A stretch of DNA of 64,000 nucleotides from Ferrovibrio terrae_A (GCF_943372915.1 NZ_CALSAN010000010.1:85817-149816); one strand, 5' to 3'; shown: positions 16,693 through 25,328, counted from the stretch's first letter. Notes: generated by a model not told the origin, from the letters alone. A program made the numbers and translations.

Positions 16693-18213
16693 ATGTTTGA
16701 CGGTCTGATCGGTTTCGCCCATTCGATCTGGAATTTTTCCAGCCCCGAAACCATTCTCTACGCACTCGGTGCCTCGCTGGTCGGCCTGATCATCGGTGCC
16801 CTGCCGGGTTTGACGGCCACCATGGGCGTGGCACTGATGACCACGCTGACGCTCAAGCTGCCGCCCGGCGATGCGCTGCTGATCCTGATCTGCACCTATG
16901 TCGGCGCCATCTATGGCGGCAGCCGCAGTGCCATCCTGCTGAATATTCCCGGCACGCCGGCCTCTGCGGCTTCCTGCCTGGATGGCTATGCGCTGGCCAA
17001 GCAGGGTCTGGCTGGCCGCGCCATGGGCATTGCCACCACCGGCTCGATCCTCGGCACCTGGATCGGCATGTTCTTCCTGGCGCTGTTCACGCCGATCTTG
17101 GGTGAGATGGCGCTGAAATTCGGCGCCTACGAATTCTTCTGGCTCGCCGTGTTCGGCGTGGTCATCTCGGGCAATCTCACCGGCACCGATCCGCTGAAAG
17201 GCTGGATTGCCGGTTTCATCGGCCTGTTCATTGCCAGCATCGGCCAGGAGGGCATGTATGCCTATGACCGTTTCACCTTCGGCGTTCACGACCTCTCCGG
17301 CGGCATTGCGCTGATCCCGGCCCTGGTTGGCGTTTTCGGCTTTGCCGAAGTACTGAACGTGATGAAGGACAAGCCGCAGAAATTCATCATCAACACCTAC
17401 GATACGGTGATCCCCAAGATCAAAGATGTGGTGCAGTACTGGCGCACCATCATCCGCTCCGGCCTGATCGGCACCTTTATCGGCATCGTGCCCGGCGTTG
17501 GCGAAGATGTTGCCGCCTGGAGTTCCTACGCCGCCGCGCGCCGCGCCAGCAAGGAAAAGGCGAAGTTCGGCAAGGGTTCGGTGGAGGGCCTGATGGCGGC
17601 TGAAACCGGTGACAATGCCTGCGTGCCGGGCGCTGTCATTCCGGTGCTGACGCTGGCGGTGCCGGGTTCGGCACCGGCCGCCGTGCTGCTGGCCGCCATG
17701 CTGATCCATGGCGTGCGGCCGGGCCCGCTGATCATGGTGGAGAATCCGACCTTCGTTTACGACGTGGTCGCCATGATGCTGTTTGCCTCGATCGGCATCC
17801 TGATCTATGGCCTGACGCTCACCAAGCTGCTGGTCAAGATCCTGCTGGTGCCGCGTGCGCTCATCATGCCGGTGATCTTCGTGCTCTGCGCGGTCGGCTC
17901 CTATGCCATCGCCTCGCGCCCCTTCGATATCCTGGTCATGCTGGTCTTCGGCGTGGTCGGCCTGATCCTGCGCAACCTGAACTATCCGATGGCCCCGCTG
18001 GTGCTGGGCATCGTGCTGGGCGATCTGCTGGACAAGAGCCTGCGTCGCGGCCTCAACCTGTCCGATGGCGACCTGACGCCATTCTTCGGCCGGCCGATTG
18101 CCTTTGTGCTGTTCCTGCTGGTGCTGCTCACCCTGCTGATGAATATCCCGGTTGCCCGCAAGCTGATGGGGCAGGGGACCGCACTGCTGATGCGCCCGTT
18201 CCGGCGCGCGTAG
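16693..18213 (+). CDS. TTT transporter large permease, TctA family
   Basis: A 506-residue protein with about 11-12 membrane segments and TctA signatures: GALPGLTATMGVALM near residue 36, YGGSRSAILLNIPGTPASAA near 74, GTFIGIVPGVGEDVAAWSSY near 260 and the matching second half. It is the main transport subunit, driven by ion gradients. It starts 12 bases after tctB and ends 84 bases before the next gene, which has its own promoter and operator. Confidence 0.93.
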   Translation: MFDGLIGFAHSIWNFSSPETILYALGASLVGLIIGALPGLTATMGVALMTTLTLKLPPGDALLILICTYVGAIYGGSRSAILLNIPGTPASAASCLDGYALAKQGLAGRAMGIATTGSILGTWIGMFFLALFTPILGEMALKFGAYEFFWLAVFGVVISGNLTGTDPLKGWIAGFIGLFIASIGQEGMYAYDRFTFGVHDLSGGIALIPALVGVFGFAEVLNVMKDKPQKFIINTYDTVIPKIKDVVQYWRTIIRSGLIGTFIGIVPGVGEDVAAWSSYAAARRASKEKAKFGKGSVEGLMAAETGDNACVPGAVIPVLTLAVPGSAPAAVLLAAMLIHGVRPGPLIMVENPTFVYDVVAMMLFASIGILIYGLTLTKLLVKILLVPRALIMPVIFVLCAVGSYAIASRPFDILVMLVFGVVGLILRNLNYPMAPLVLGIVLGDLLDKSLRRGLNLSDGDLTPFFGRPIAFVLFLLVLLTLLMNIPVARKLMGQGTALLMRPFRRA

Positions 18214-18229
18214 ACCCATGACAGCCGAA

Positions 18230-18259
18230 TTGACGTCTGCAACCGCTTACCGCTATAAG
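18230..18259 (+). promoter_or_regulatory. sigma-70-type promoter of the carbohydrate-catabolic operon
   Basis: TTGACG at 18230-18235 and TATAAG at 18254-18259 are separated by 18 bases. Transcription would begin near 18266, about 30 bases before the first ATG. The TetR palindrome begins on the last base of the -10 element and covers the start site, as expected for repression. Confidence 0.65.
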
Positions 18260-18274
18260 TAACTGTCTGGTTAC
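18259..18274. promoter_or_regulatory. TetR operator 2, at the promoter of the catabolic operon
   Basis: GTAAC-TGTCTG-GTTAC, followed by TTCT, matches operator 1 at 14955 over both arms and the flank. It overlaps the -10 element and start site of the promoter at 18230-18259. Confidence 0.75.
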
Positions 18275-18297
18275 TTCTGGACTGACTGAACCGAACC

Positions 18298-19122
18298 ATG
18301 CGCGTCTCGCTCTGCAACGAAGTCCTTAGCCCGCTGCCTTTCGCCGCGCAATGTGCGCTCGCGGCGGAGCTGGGCTATGACGGACTGGAGATTGCGCCTT
18401 TCACGCTTTCGGATGACCCGCTCTCGCTGACGGCGGCCGAACGACGCGTGATCCGCCGCGCCGTCGAAGAGGCCGGCCTGGTGGTGACCGGTCTGCACTG
18501 GCTGCTGGTGACGCCCAAGGGCCTGTCGCTCACCGACCCGGATCCGGCCGTGCGCCGTCGCACCCGCGAGACCATGCAGGGGCTGTGCGATCTCTGCGCC
18601 GATCTCGGCGGTCGTTATCTGGTGCATGGCTCGCCGGCGCAGCGCCGGCTGCCGGATCGCGACATTCATGCCGCCAAGGGCTGGGCGCTGGAGGCCTTCC
18701 GGGCGGCGGCACGCGCCGCCGAGAAAGCCGGCGTGCTCTATTGTCTGGAGCCGCTGTCGCGGCATGAGACCAATTTCGTCAACACCGTGGGCGAGGCCAT
18801 CGGCGTCGCCGAGGGCATCGCCAGCAATGCCTTCCGCACCATGATCGACTGCAGCGCTGCGGGCCTGACCGAAACCGAGACGGTGCCGGAACTGATCGCG
18901 CGCTGGCTGCCCAGCGGCCTGATCGCCCATATCCAGGTCAATGACCCCAACAGAAAAGGTCCGGGCCAGGGCGAGATGGTCTTTGCGCCGATCCTCGATG
19001 CGCTCAAGCGTGGCGGCTATGACGGCGATCTGGGCGTCGAACCGTTTATCTACGATCCCGATGGGCCGGGCGCTGCCGCGCATGCCATCCGCTACCTGCG
19101 TGATCTGCTGGAGCCGGTATGA
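18298..19122 (+). CDS. TIM-barrel sugar phosphate isomerase/epimerase family protein (first copy)
   Basis: A 274-residue AP-endonuclease-2-type TIM barrel (xylose isomerase-like), with the usual strand patterns LGYDGLEIAPF near residue 25, GRYLVHGSP near 103, YCLEPLSRHETNFVNT near 147 with the metal-binding Glu, and HIQVNDPN near 212. Members isomerise or epimerise keto sugars and inositol derivatives, or dehydrate sugar intermediates. It is first in a five-gene overlapping operon and its stop overlaps the next start (ATGA). The substrate is unknown. Confidence 0.85.
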   Translation: MRVSLCNEVLSPLPFAAQCALAAELGYDGLEIAPFTLSDDPLSLTAAERRVIRRAVEEAGLVVTGLHWLLVTPKGLSLTDPDPAVRRRTRETMQGLCDLCADLGGRYLVHGSPAQRRLPDRDIHAAKGWALEAFRAAARAAEKAGVLYCLEPLSRHETNFVNTVGEAIGVAEGIASNAFRTMIDCSAAGLTETETVPELIARWLPSGLIAHIQVNDPNRKGPGQGEMVFAPILDALKRGGYDGDLGVEPFIYDPDGPGAAAHAIRYLRDLLEPV

Positions 19123-20558
19123 CCGAAGCGCCCGCCTTTCGCCTGCAGGATGTCACGCTGTTCGAGCGGCCGGTCACGCTGCGGCTGCCCTTCCGCTTCG
19201 GCGTGGTGACACTGACGGCGGCGCCGCAGGCCTATCTGCACCTGCGTATCGTGCTGCCCGATGGCCGCAGCGCCTGGGGTTCAGCCGCCGAGCTGATGGT
19301 ACCGAAGTGGTTCGACAAGGATCCGGCCCTGTCGAACGAGCAGAATTTCGCCCAGTTGCGGCTCAGCCTGCGCCATGCCGTGGATGCCTATGCCGGTGAC
19401 GAGACCGCCCGCACTGCCTTCGGCCATTCCGCCGCCCATCATGCTGCGCTGGTGCAGCAGGGCGCGAAAAGCGGCCTGAACGCCCTGGTGGCTTCCTATG
19501 GCCCGGCCCTGCTGGATCGTGCCGTCATCGATGCGCTCTGCCGCCTGCGCAACATCCCGTTCGCGGCAGCGCTTGGCAAAAACCTGTTCGGTATCCAGGT
19601 TGCGCCGCTGGCCCCGGATCTTGCCGGCTTCGATCTTGAGGCCTGGCTCGCCGACCTTGTGCCGCATCGCCGCATTGCGGCCCGCCATACAGTGGGCATG
19701 GTTGACCCGCTCCGCGAGGCCGACCTGACGGCTGGCGGGCGCCTGAATGATGGCCTGCCGGAAAGCCTGGAAGGCGCCATCGCGCAATATGGCCATCGCT
19801 GGTTCAAACTGAAAGTGGGCGGCAATGCCGCGGCAGACCTGGCCCGTTTGCAGGGCATCGCCGCGGTGCTCGATCAATCGCCCGAACCCTATCAGGCCAG
19901 CCTTGATGGCAACGAGCAGTATGATGATGTCGAGGGTATTGCCGCGCTGTGGCAGGCCATGCGGGCAGACAGCCGCCTGCGCCGTCTCTGTGCCTCGATC
20001 CTCTATATCGAACAACCGATCAAGCGTGCGGTGGCGCTCACGCAGCCCGTGACCACCCTGGCTGCCGAGATTCCGCTGATCGTCGATGAATCGGATGCCG
20101 ACTACGATGTGTTTCCGCGGGCGCGCGATCTGGGCTACCGCGGCATCTCGTCCAAGACCTGCAAGGGCGTTTACCGGGCGATCCTGAACGGGGCGCGGGC
20201 GCAACACTGGAACATTCAAAAGGGCGCCAACTTCTTCATCACCGGCGAGGATCTGACCTGCCAGGCGGGGCTGGCGGTGCAGCAGGATCTTGCCCTGGTG
20301 GCCGCGCTCGGCCTCAGCCATGTCGAACGCAACGGCCACCATTATGTCGATGGCTTCGGTGCGGCGCCGGCAGCCGAACAGGATGCCTTCCTGGCCGCCC
20401 ATCCCGATCTCTACCACCGCGATCCGCAGAGCCGCCGTGTGCGGCTGCAGATCCGCAAGGGTGGCCTCGATCTTCGCAGCGTCATGGATGCCACTGGCTT
20501 CGGCGCGGAAGCTGAACCCGATTGGGGCAATCTCGCCCCCATGCATTTGAATTCGTGA
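19119..20558 (+). CDS. enolase-superfamily (mandelate racemase/muconate lactonizing-like) enzyme, long form
   Basis: A 479-residue protein. The C-terminal barrel shows the superfamily layout: KLKVGG (K230, K232) as base, metal ligands D263 (SLDGNEQY), E298 (YIEQP) and D323 (IVDESD), and K346 (SSKTCKG) on the opposite face. It is about 80-100 residues longer than usual members, the extra length lying in the N-terminal part (about residues 60-130) and around 160-210. Such enzymes abstract the proton alpha to a carboxylate and often dehydrate sugar acids. It is translationally coupled to the upstream TIM-barrel gene. Confidence 0.82.
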   Translation: MTEAPAFRLQDVTLFERPVTLRLPFRFGVVTLTAAPQAYLHLRIVLPDGRSAWGSAAELMVPKWFDKDPALSNEQNFAQLRLSLRHAVDAYAGDETARTAFGHSAAHHAALVQQGAKSGLNALVASYGPALLDRAVIDALCRLRNIPFAAALGKNLFGIQVAPLAPDLAGFDLEAWLADLVPHRRIAARHTVGMVDPLREADLTAGGRLNDGLPESLEGAIAQYGHRWFKLKVGGNAAADLARLQGIAAVLDQSPEPYQASLDGNEQYDDVEGIAALWQAMRADSRLRRLCASILYIEQPIKRAVALTQPVTTLAAEIPLIVDESDADYDVFPRARDLGYRGISSKTCKGVYRAILNGARAQHWNIQKGANFFITGEDLTCQAGLAVQQDLALVAALGLSHVERNGHHYVDGFGAAPAAEQDAFLAAHPDLYHRDPQSRRVRLQIRKGGLDLRSVMDATGFGAEAEPDWGNLAPMHLNS

Positions 20559-20575
20559 AGAAGGACAAGAAAGCC

Positions 20576-21730
20576 ATGAGCAAGGATATCCGTCTCGGCA
20601 TCATCATGAACGGCGTCACCGGGCGCATGGGCATGAACCAGCACCTGATCCGTTCGATCTGCGCGATCCGCAAGGATGGCGGGGTGGTGCTGAAAAACGG
20701 CCGCCGGGTGATGCCTGACCCGATCCTGGTTGGTCGCAGCCTCGACAAGGTGGCCAAGCTGGCCAAGACCCATGGCATCGAGCGCTATACCGACGATCTC
20801 GATGCTGCGCTGAAGAACAAGGACGATACGCTGTTCTTCGATGCCGCCACCACCCAGGCGCGCGCCGGTCTGCTGAAAAAGGCGATGGCCGCCGGCAAGG
20901 ATATCTACTGCGAGAAGCCGACGGCCGAGACGCTGGCGGTTGCCATGGATCTGGTCAAGGCGGCCAAGAAATATGGCGTCAAGAACGGCGTGGTGCAGGA
21001 CAAGCTGTTCCTGCCCGGCCTGGAAAAGATGAAGGTGCTGATCGACAGCGGCTTCTTCGGCAAGATTCTGTCAGTGCGCGGCGAGTTCGGTTACTGGGTA
21101 TTCGAGGGCGACTGGCAGCAGGCCCAGCGTCCGTCGTGGAATTATCGCGTCAAGGATGGTGGCGGCATCATCCTCGACATGCTGTGCCACTGGCGCTATG
21201 TGCTCGACAATCTGTTCGGCGGCGTGAAAAGCGTGTCCTGCCTCGGCGCCACCCATATCCCCAAGCGCTGGGATGAGAATGGCAAGCCCTACAAGGCCGA
21301 CTCTGACGATGCCGCCTATGCCACCTTCGAACTGGAAGGCGGCGTGATCGCCCAGATCAATTCCTCCTGGGTCACCCGCGTGCGTCGCGACGATCTGGTC
21401 ACCTTCCATGTCGATGGCACGCTGGGTTCGGCCGTGGCCGGCCTGCACAAATGCTTTGTGCAGCCGCGTGTCGCCACGCCCAAGCCGGTGTGGAATCCGG
21501 ATCTGCCGCAGGCGATCAACTTCTTCGACACCTGGCAGGAAGTGCCGGAGAACAAGGTGTATCCGAACGGTTTCCGCGCCCAGTGGGAGATGTATATCCG
21601 CCATCTGGTCGATAACGAGCCGTTCAAGTGGACACTTCTCGAGGGCGCCAAGGGCGTGCAGCTGGCCGAAGCCGGGCTGAAGAGCTGGAAAGAGCGCCGC
21701 TGGATCGACCTGCCTGAGCTGAAGGTCTGA
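20576..21730 (+). CDS. Gfo/Idh/MocA-family NAD(P)-dependent oxidoreductase
   Basis: A 384-residue dehydrogenase with an N-terminal Rossmann fold (IRLGIIMNGVTGRMGMNQHL, residues 5-24) and the family's catalytic-lysine motif YCEKPTAETLAVAMDL near residue 120, followed by the alpha/beta C-terminal domain. It oxidises or reduces a sugar or polyol carbon. The ATG at 20576 follows AAGGACAAG; upstream in-frame codons overlap the previous gene. It starts 17 bases after the enolase-like gene and ends 1 base before the DUF993 gene. Confidence 0.87.
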   Translation: MSKDIRLGIIMNGVTGRMGMNQHLIRSICAIRKDGGVVLKNGRRVMPDPILVGRSLDKVAKLAKTHGIERYTDDLDAALKNKDDTLFFDAATTQARAGLLKKAMAAGKDIYCEKPTAETLAVAMDLVKAAKKYGVKNGVVQDKLFLPGLEKMKVLIDSGFFGKILSVRGEFGYWVFEGDWQQAQRPSWNYRVKDGGGIILDMLCHWRYVLDNLFGGVKSVSCLGATHIPKRWDENGKPYKADSDDAAYATFELEGGVIAQINSSWVTRVRRDDLVTFHVDGTLGSAVAGLHKCFVQPRVATPKPVWNPDLPQAINFFDTWQEVPENKVYPNGFRAQWEMYIRHLVDNEPFKWTLLEGAKGVQLAEAGLKSWKERRWIDLPELKV

Positions 21731-21731
21731 G

Positions 21732-22895
21732 ATGACGACACTCAACCTGCCTGCCAGCGCCGGCAAACTGGCGCCCTATACGCTGCAGCAGCCGAAGGCC
21801 TTCCCGACTGCGAAGCCGCCGTTCAGCCGCGTGGCCTTCGCCGCCGCGCATGTGGTGGCCGATCCGCTGGCCGAGCATGATCCCTGGCTGACACCGGCGG
21901 TCGACTGGGAGCGCACCATCGCCTTCCGCCGACATCTGTGGTCGCTCGGCTTCGGCGTGGCCGAAGCCATGGACACCGCCCAGCGCGGCATGGGGCTCGA
22001 CTGGAAGGATGCCCTGGAGCTGGTGCGCCGCTCGCTCGATGCGGCGAAAGACGTGCCAGGTGCCGTGGTGGCCTCCGGTGCCGGCACCGATCACCTGACG
22101 CCTGGACCTGATGTCACCATCGACGCGGTGATCCGCGCCTATGAGGAGCAATGCGCGGCAATCGAGAAACTCGGCGGCCGTATCATCCTGATGGCCAGCC
22201 GCGCACTTGCCGCCGTGGCGAAGTCGCCGGATGATTATATCAAGGTCTATAGCCGCATCTTGAGCCAGGTGAAGCAGCCGGTGGTGATGCACTGGCTGGG
22301 CGAGATGTTCGACCCTGCCCTGGCGGGTTACTGGGGCAATGCCGATCACATGACGGCGATGCAGACCTGTCTCGATGTGATCAATGCCAATGCGTCCAAG
22401 GTCGATGGCATCAAGATTTCCCTGCTCGACAAGGACAAGGAAATCGTCATGCGCCGGCGCCTGCCGAAAGGTGTGCGCATGTATACCGGCGATGATTTCA
22501 ACTATGCGGAGCTGATCGCCGGCGACAGCGAAGGCTATTCCGATGCGCTGCTGGGCATTTTTGATGCCATCGCCCCGGCGGCCTCGGCGGCCTTGGGCGC
22601 GCTGACGCGCAAGGATGAAAAGACCTTCCACGACATCCTGGCGCCGACCGTGCCGTTGTCGCGCCATATCTTCAAGGCGCCGACGCGGTTCTACAAAACC
22701 GGCGTGGTCTTCATGGCCTATCTGAACGGCCACCAGGATCACTTCCTGATGGTCGGCGGCCAGCAGAGTACGCGCTCGGCCCTGCACCTGGCCGAGCTGT
22801 TCCGGCTAGCTGACGCGGCCGGACTGCTCGCCAACCCGGAGCAGGCGGCGGCGCGCATGAAGGCGGTCATGGCCGTGCATGGAATTGCCGCATGA
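21732..22895 (+). CDS. DUF993 family, dihydrodipicolinate synthase/aldolase-like enzyme
   Basis: A 387-residue member of DUF993, a TIM-barrel family distantly related to Schiff-base aldolases of the DapA group. Characteristic stretches are DWERTIAFRRHLWSLGFGVA near residue 57, AMDTAQRGMGLDW near 78 and ISLLDKDKEIVMRRRLPKGV near 229. The last step of a sugar route, cleavage of a keto-deoxy intermediate, is the natural guess. Its stop overlaps the next start by 4 bases. Confidence 0.83.
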   Translation: MTTLNLPASAGKLAPYTLQQPKAFPTAKPPFSRVAFAAAHVVADPLAEHDPWLTPAVDWERTIAFRRHLWSLGFGVAEAMDTAQRGMGLDWKDALELVRRSLDAAKDVPGAVVASGAGTDHLTPGPDVTIDAVIRAYEEQCAAIEKLGGRIILMASRALAAVAKSPDDYIKVYSRILSQVKQPVVMHWLGEMFDPALAGYWGNADHMTAMQTCLDVINANASKVDGIKISLLDKDKEIVMRRRLPKGVRMYTGDDFNYAELIAGDSEGYSDALLGIFDAIAPAASAALGALTRKDEKTFHDILAPTVPLSRHIFKAPTRFYKTGVVFMAYLNGHQDHFLMVGGQQSTRSALHLAELFRLADAAGLLANPEQAAARMKAVMAVHGIAA

Positions 22896-23728
22896 AAAAG
22901 CCGGGCCCCCTGTCACTCAACACCGCCACGGTGAAGGAGCAGTGGTCGCTGCAGCAATGCATCGAAGGCTGCGCCCGTCACGACATCACCGGCATCTCGC
23001 CCTGGCGTGACAAGCTGGCGGACTACACCACGGCCAAGGCGGCGAAGCATATCCGCGATGTCGGCCTCACCGTCACCGGCTTGTGCCGCGGCGGCATGTT
23101 CCCGGCCGCCGATGCCGCCGGCCGGCAGGCTGCCATTGATGACAACAAGCGCGCCATCGACGATGCGGCGGCCCTGAATGCCCAATGCCTGGTGCTGGTG
23201 GTCGGCGGCATGCCAGCCGGCTCGCGCGACCTGGCCGGAGCGCGGAACCAGGTGCAGGACGGTATCGCCGCCGTGCTGGAGCATGCCAAAGCCGCGAAGG
23301 TGCCGCTCGCCATCGAGCCGCTGCACCCGATGTATGCCGCCGACCGCGCCTGTGTGAACACGCTGGCCCAGGCGCTCGACATCTGCGATGCACTGGGCAG
23401 CGGTGCGAATGACCGCCATCTCGGCGTTGCCGTCGATGTCTATCATGTCTGGTGGGATCCCCAGTTGGCGGCACAGATCAAACGGGCCAGCAAGCGCGTG
23501 CTCGCCTTCCATGTCTGTGACTGGCTGGTGCCGACCACCGACCTGTTGCTGGATCGCGGCATGATGGGTGATGGCGTGATCGACATCCCGGCGATCCGGG
23601 CCATGGTGGAAGGCGTCGGCTATGACGGCTTCTGCGAGGTCGAGATCATGTCGACCCATAACTGGTGGAAAAAGGATGCCGATACCGTGCTGCGCACCTG
23701 CATAGAGCGGCATGCGACGGTGGTGTGA
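22892..23728 (+). CDS. TIM-barrel sugar phosphate isomerase/epimerase family protein (second copy)
   Basis: A 278-residue xylose-isomerase-like TIM barrel: GISPWRDKL near residue 31, LVLVVGGMPAGS near 97, PLAIEPLHPMYAADRACVNT near 138 (metal-binding Glu) and GVAVDVYHVWWDP near 178, then HVCDW and CEVEIMS near the end. It is clearly divergent from the first copy at 18298 and probably acts on a different intermediate. It is the last gene before the terminator at 23783. Confidence 0.86.
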   Translation: MKKPGPLSLNTATVKEQWSLQQCIEGCARHDITGISPWRDKLADYTTAKAAKHIRDVGLTVTGLCRGGMFPAADAAGRQAAIDDNKRAIDDAAALNAQCLVLVVGGMPAGSRDLAGARNQVQDGIAAVLEHAKAAKVPLAIEPLHPMYAADRACVNTLAQALDICDALGSGANDRHLGVAVDVYHVWWDPQLAAQIKRASKRVLAFHVCDWLVPTTDLLLDRGMMGDGVIDIPAIRAMVEGVGYDGFCEVEIMSTHNWWKKDADTVLRTCIERHATVV

Positions 23729-23782
23729 CAGCGATCTTTGCCGTTGTGGCGGTGGATAACTCCGGCCATGCCTTGATTTGCC

Positions 23783-23820
23783 GACGGGGCCCCTCAAAGA
23801 TGGCGGGGCCTCGTCTTTTA
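23783..23820 (+). terminator. rho-independent terminator of the catabolic operon
   Basis: GACGGGGCCCC pairs with GGGGCCTCGTC (11 bp, one G-U pair) around an 11-base loop and is followed at once by TTTTA. It lies 54 bases after the last gene and only 13 bases before the next start codon, leaving little room for a promoter of the RmlC-like/ureD pair. Confidence 0.85.
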
Positions 23821-23833
23821 TCCCCGGTCCGCC

Positions 23834-24388
23834 ATGTTTCATGCCTCGCCGCTCGCCGTTCCCGGTCTTCTGCTGATCCGCCCCGACACCGTGATGGACC
23901 AGCAGGGCTGGACCAGCGCCGTCTATAATGAAGCCGCGCTCGGCGCGCTGGGCGTGCATGACCGCTTCGTCGACGACCGCATCATCTATGCCGACAAGGC
24001 CGGCAATGTGCGCGGCCTGCGCTATCAGCTGGCGCCGGCCAGCCAGGCCACCCTGCTGCGCGTGCTGCATGGCCGGCTGTTCATCGCCGCGGTCGATGTG
24101 CGGCGCGGCTCATCCACCTTCGGCCGGGTCGGCACGGCGACGATCAGCTATATGGGCAGCGAACAGTTCTATGCCATGCCGGGCTTCGCGGTCGGCTGGT
24201 GCAGCCTGGATGCCGCTACACAGATCCTGGTCAAGACCAGCGCCGATGTGAATCCCGATCTGGCGCGCGGCATTGCCTGGAACGACCCGGCGCTCAAGAT
24301 CGACTGGCCGGTGAAATCCGGCGAGGCCGAGGTGATGATCGCCGATACCGACCAGCCCATGCTGGCGGGACAGCAAGACCTGCTGTGA
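23834..24388 (+). CDS. RmlC-like (dTDP-4-dehydrorhamnose 3,5-epimerase fold) protein lacking catalytic residues
   Basis: A 184-residue cupin with the RmlC sequence pattern (GNVRGLRYQLAP near 58-68, AAVDVRRGSSTFG near 85-97, MPGFAVGW near 115, RGIAWNDPALKIDWP near 145-159). True epimerases have a catalytic His in RGLHYQ; here it is Arg63. The His of PGFAHG is Val120, and the catalytic Tyr of the LYK-like strand appears to be Val133. It is therefore probably not an active epimerase. It overlaps ureD by one base (TGATG), so the two are translationally linked. No sugar-nucleotide genes are nearby. Function unknown. Confidence 0.75.
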   Translation: MFHASPLAVPGLLLIRPDTVMDQQGWTSAVYNEAALGALGVHDRFVDDRIIYADKAGNVRGLRYQLAPASQATLLRVLHGRLFIAAVDVRRGSSTFGRVGTATISYMGSEQFYAMPGFAVGWCSLDAATQILVKTSADVNPDLARGIAWNDPALKIDWPVKSGEAEVMIADTDQPMLAGQQDLL

Positions 24389-25236
24389 TGACGCCGGCGC
24401 CGGCGTCCCGGCTGCAGCGGGCCGATGGCGCTCTGCAGCTGCGCTTTGCCGCCGGTGACGGCGTCGCCACACGGCTGACCGATCTCTATCAGTCCGATCC
24501 CTGCCGTGCCCTGCTGCCGGCGCCCGATCCGGGCGAGCCGCTGACGGCGGTGCTGATCACTACGGCCGGCGGCCTCACCGGTGGCGACCGGCTACAGTTG
24601 TCCGTGGCCGTCGAGGCCGGCGCCGATGCGCTCTGCACGCCGCAAGCCGCGGAAAAAATCTACCGCTCGGCCGATGCCGGCGCCGCGACGATCGAACTGG
24701 CCCTGACGGTGGGGGTGGGTGCGGCGCTGGAATGGCTGCCGCAGGAGATGATCCTGTTCGACGGCGCCCGGCTCGACCGGCGCGTGACCATGGCCGTGGC
24801 AGAGGATGCACGGCTGCTGGCGGGTGACATCACCGTGTTCGGCCGCACCGCGCGCGGCGAGCGTTTTGCCAGTGGCAGCCTGTTCGACCGCTGGCAGGTG
24901 CGCCGTGACGGCCGTCTGGTCTGGACCGATGCTGCGCGCCTGGATGGTGAAACCACCGCCCTGCTCGATCATCCCGCCGGCTTTGCCGGGGCGGTGGCCC
25001 AGGCACTGCTCCTCTACCAGGCGCCGGACGCAGCAGCGGCGCGCGATCGCCTGCGGGGTCTGGAAATAGACGAACCCGGATGTCACTGGGGCGGCAGTGT
25101 GATCGACGGTCTGCTGCTGGTCCGCCTGCTCGACAGCGACGCCGCCCGCCTGCGTCGGGTTTTCGCCCGGCTGTGGTCCAGCCTGCGCCCGGGGCTCGGC
25201 CGCAGGCCGGCGATGCCCCGGCTGTGGAAATTCTGA
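24388..25236 (+). CDS. ureD: urease accessory protein UreD
   Basis: A 282-residue UreD, with the conserved ITTAGGLTGGDRL near residue 53, TPQAAEKIYRS near 76, LEWLPQEMILFDGARL near 110 and GDITVFGRTARGE near 145. UreD with UreF and UreG forms the GTP-dependent complex that inserts nickel into the urease apoenzyme. The ATG at 24388 shares one base with the upstream stop. It is separated from the rest of the urease genes by the urt operon and its own promoter region, so it is probably transcribed apart from them. Confidence 0.9.
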   Translation: MTPAPASRLQRADGALQLRFAAGDGVATRLTDLYQSDPCRALLPAPDPGEPLTAVLITTAGGLTGGDRLQLSVAVEAGADALCTPQAAEKIYRSADAGAATIELALTVGVGAALEWLPQEMILFDGARLDRRVTMAVAEDARLLAGDITVFGRTARGERFASGSLFDRWQVRRDGRLVWTDAARLDGETTALLDHPAGFAGAVAQALLLYQAPDAAAARDRLRGLEIDEPGCHWGGSVIDGLLLVRLLDSDAARLRRVFARLWSSLRPGLGRRPAMPRLWKF

Positions 25237-25297
25237 CTCTCTTTGAGTCATCCAAAACCGGTTTCTGCTCGTATTTTGCTCCTTGCACTTTTTTCAG

Positions 25298-25328
25298 GAG
25301 CCTATGCTTAAAAAATAAGCAAAGGCTC
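25298..25328. repeat. inverted repeat with A-tract loop upstream of urtA
   Basis: GAGCCTATGCTTA and TAAGCAAAGGCTC pair over 13 bp with one mismatch around AAAAA. It is not followed by a T-run. It lies about 127 bases upstream of the sigma-54 element, a distance at which enhancer or bending sites are found. A smaller perfect repeat (TGACTC-TCTTT-GAGTCA, 25234-25250) overlaps the ureD stop. Nothing else is recognisable in the 292-base gap apart from the promoter. Confidence 0.45.

Noticed and set aside
16132..18219. 695-codon open frame on the minus strand across tctB/tctA
   Set aside because: It mirrors two strongly recognised membrane-protein genes. High third-position GC keeps the antisense frame open. 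Its translation is His/Gln/Asp-rich with no domain.
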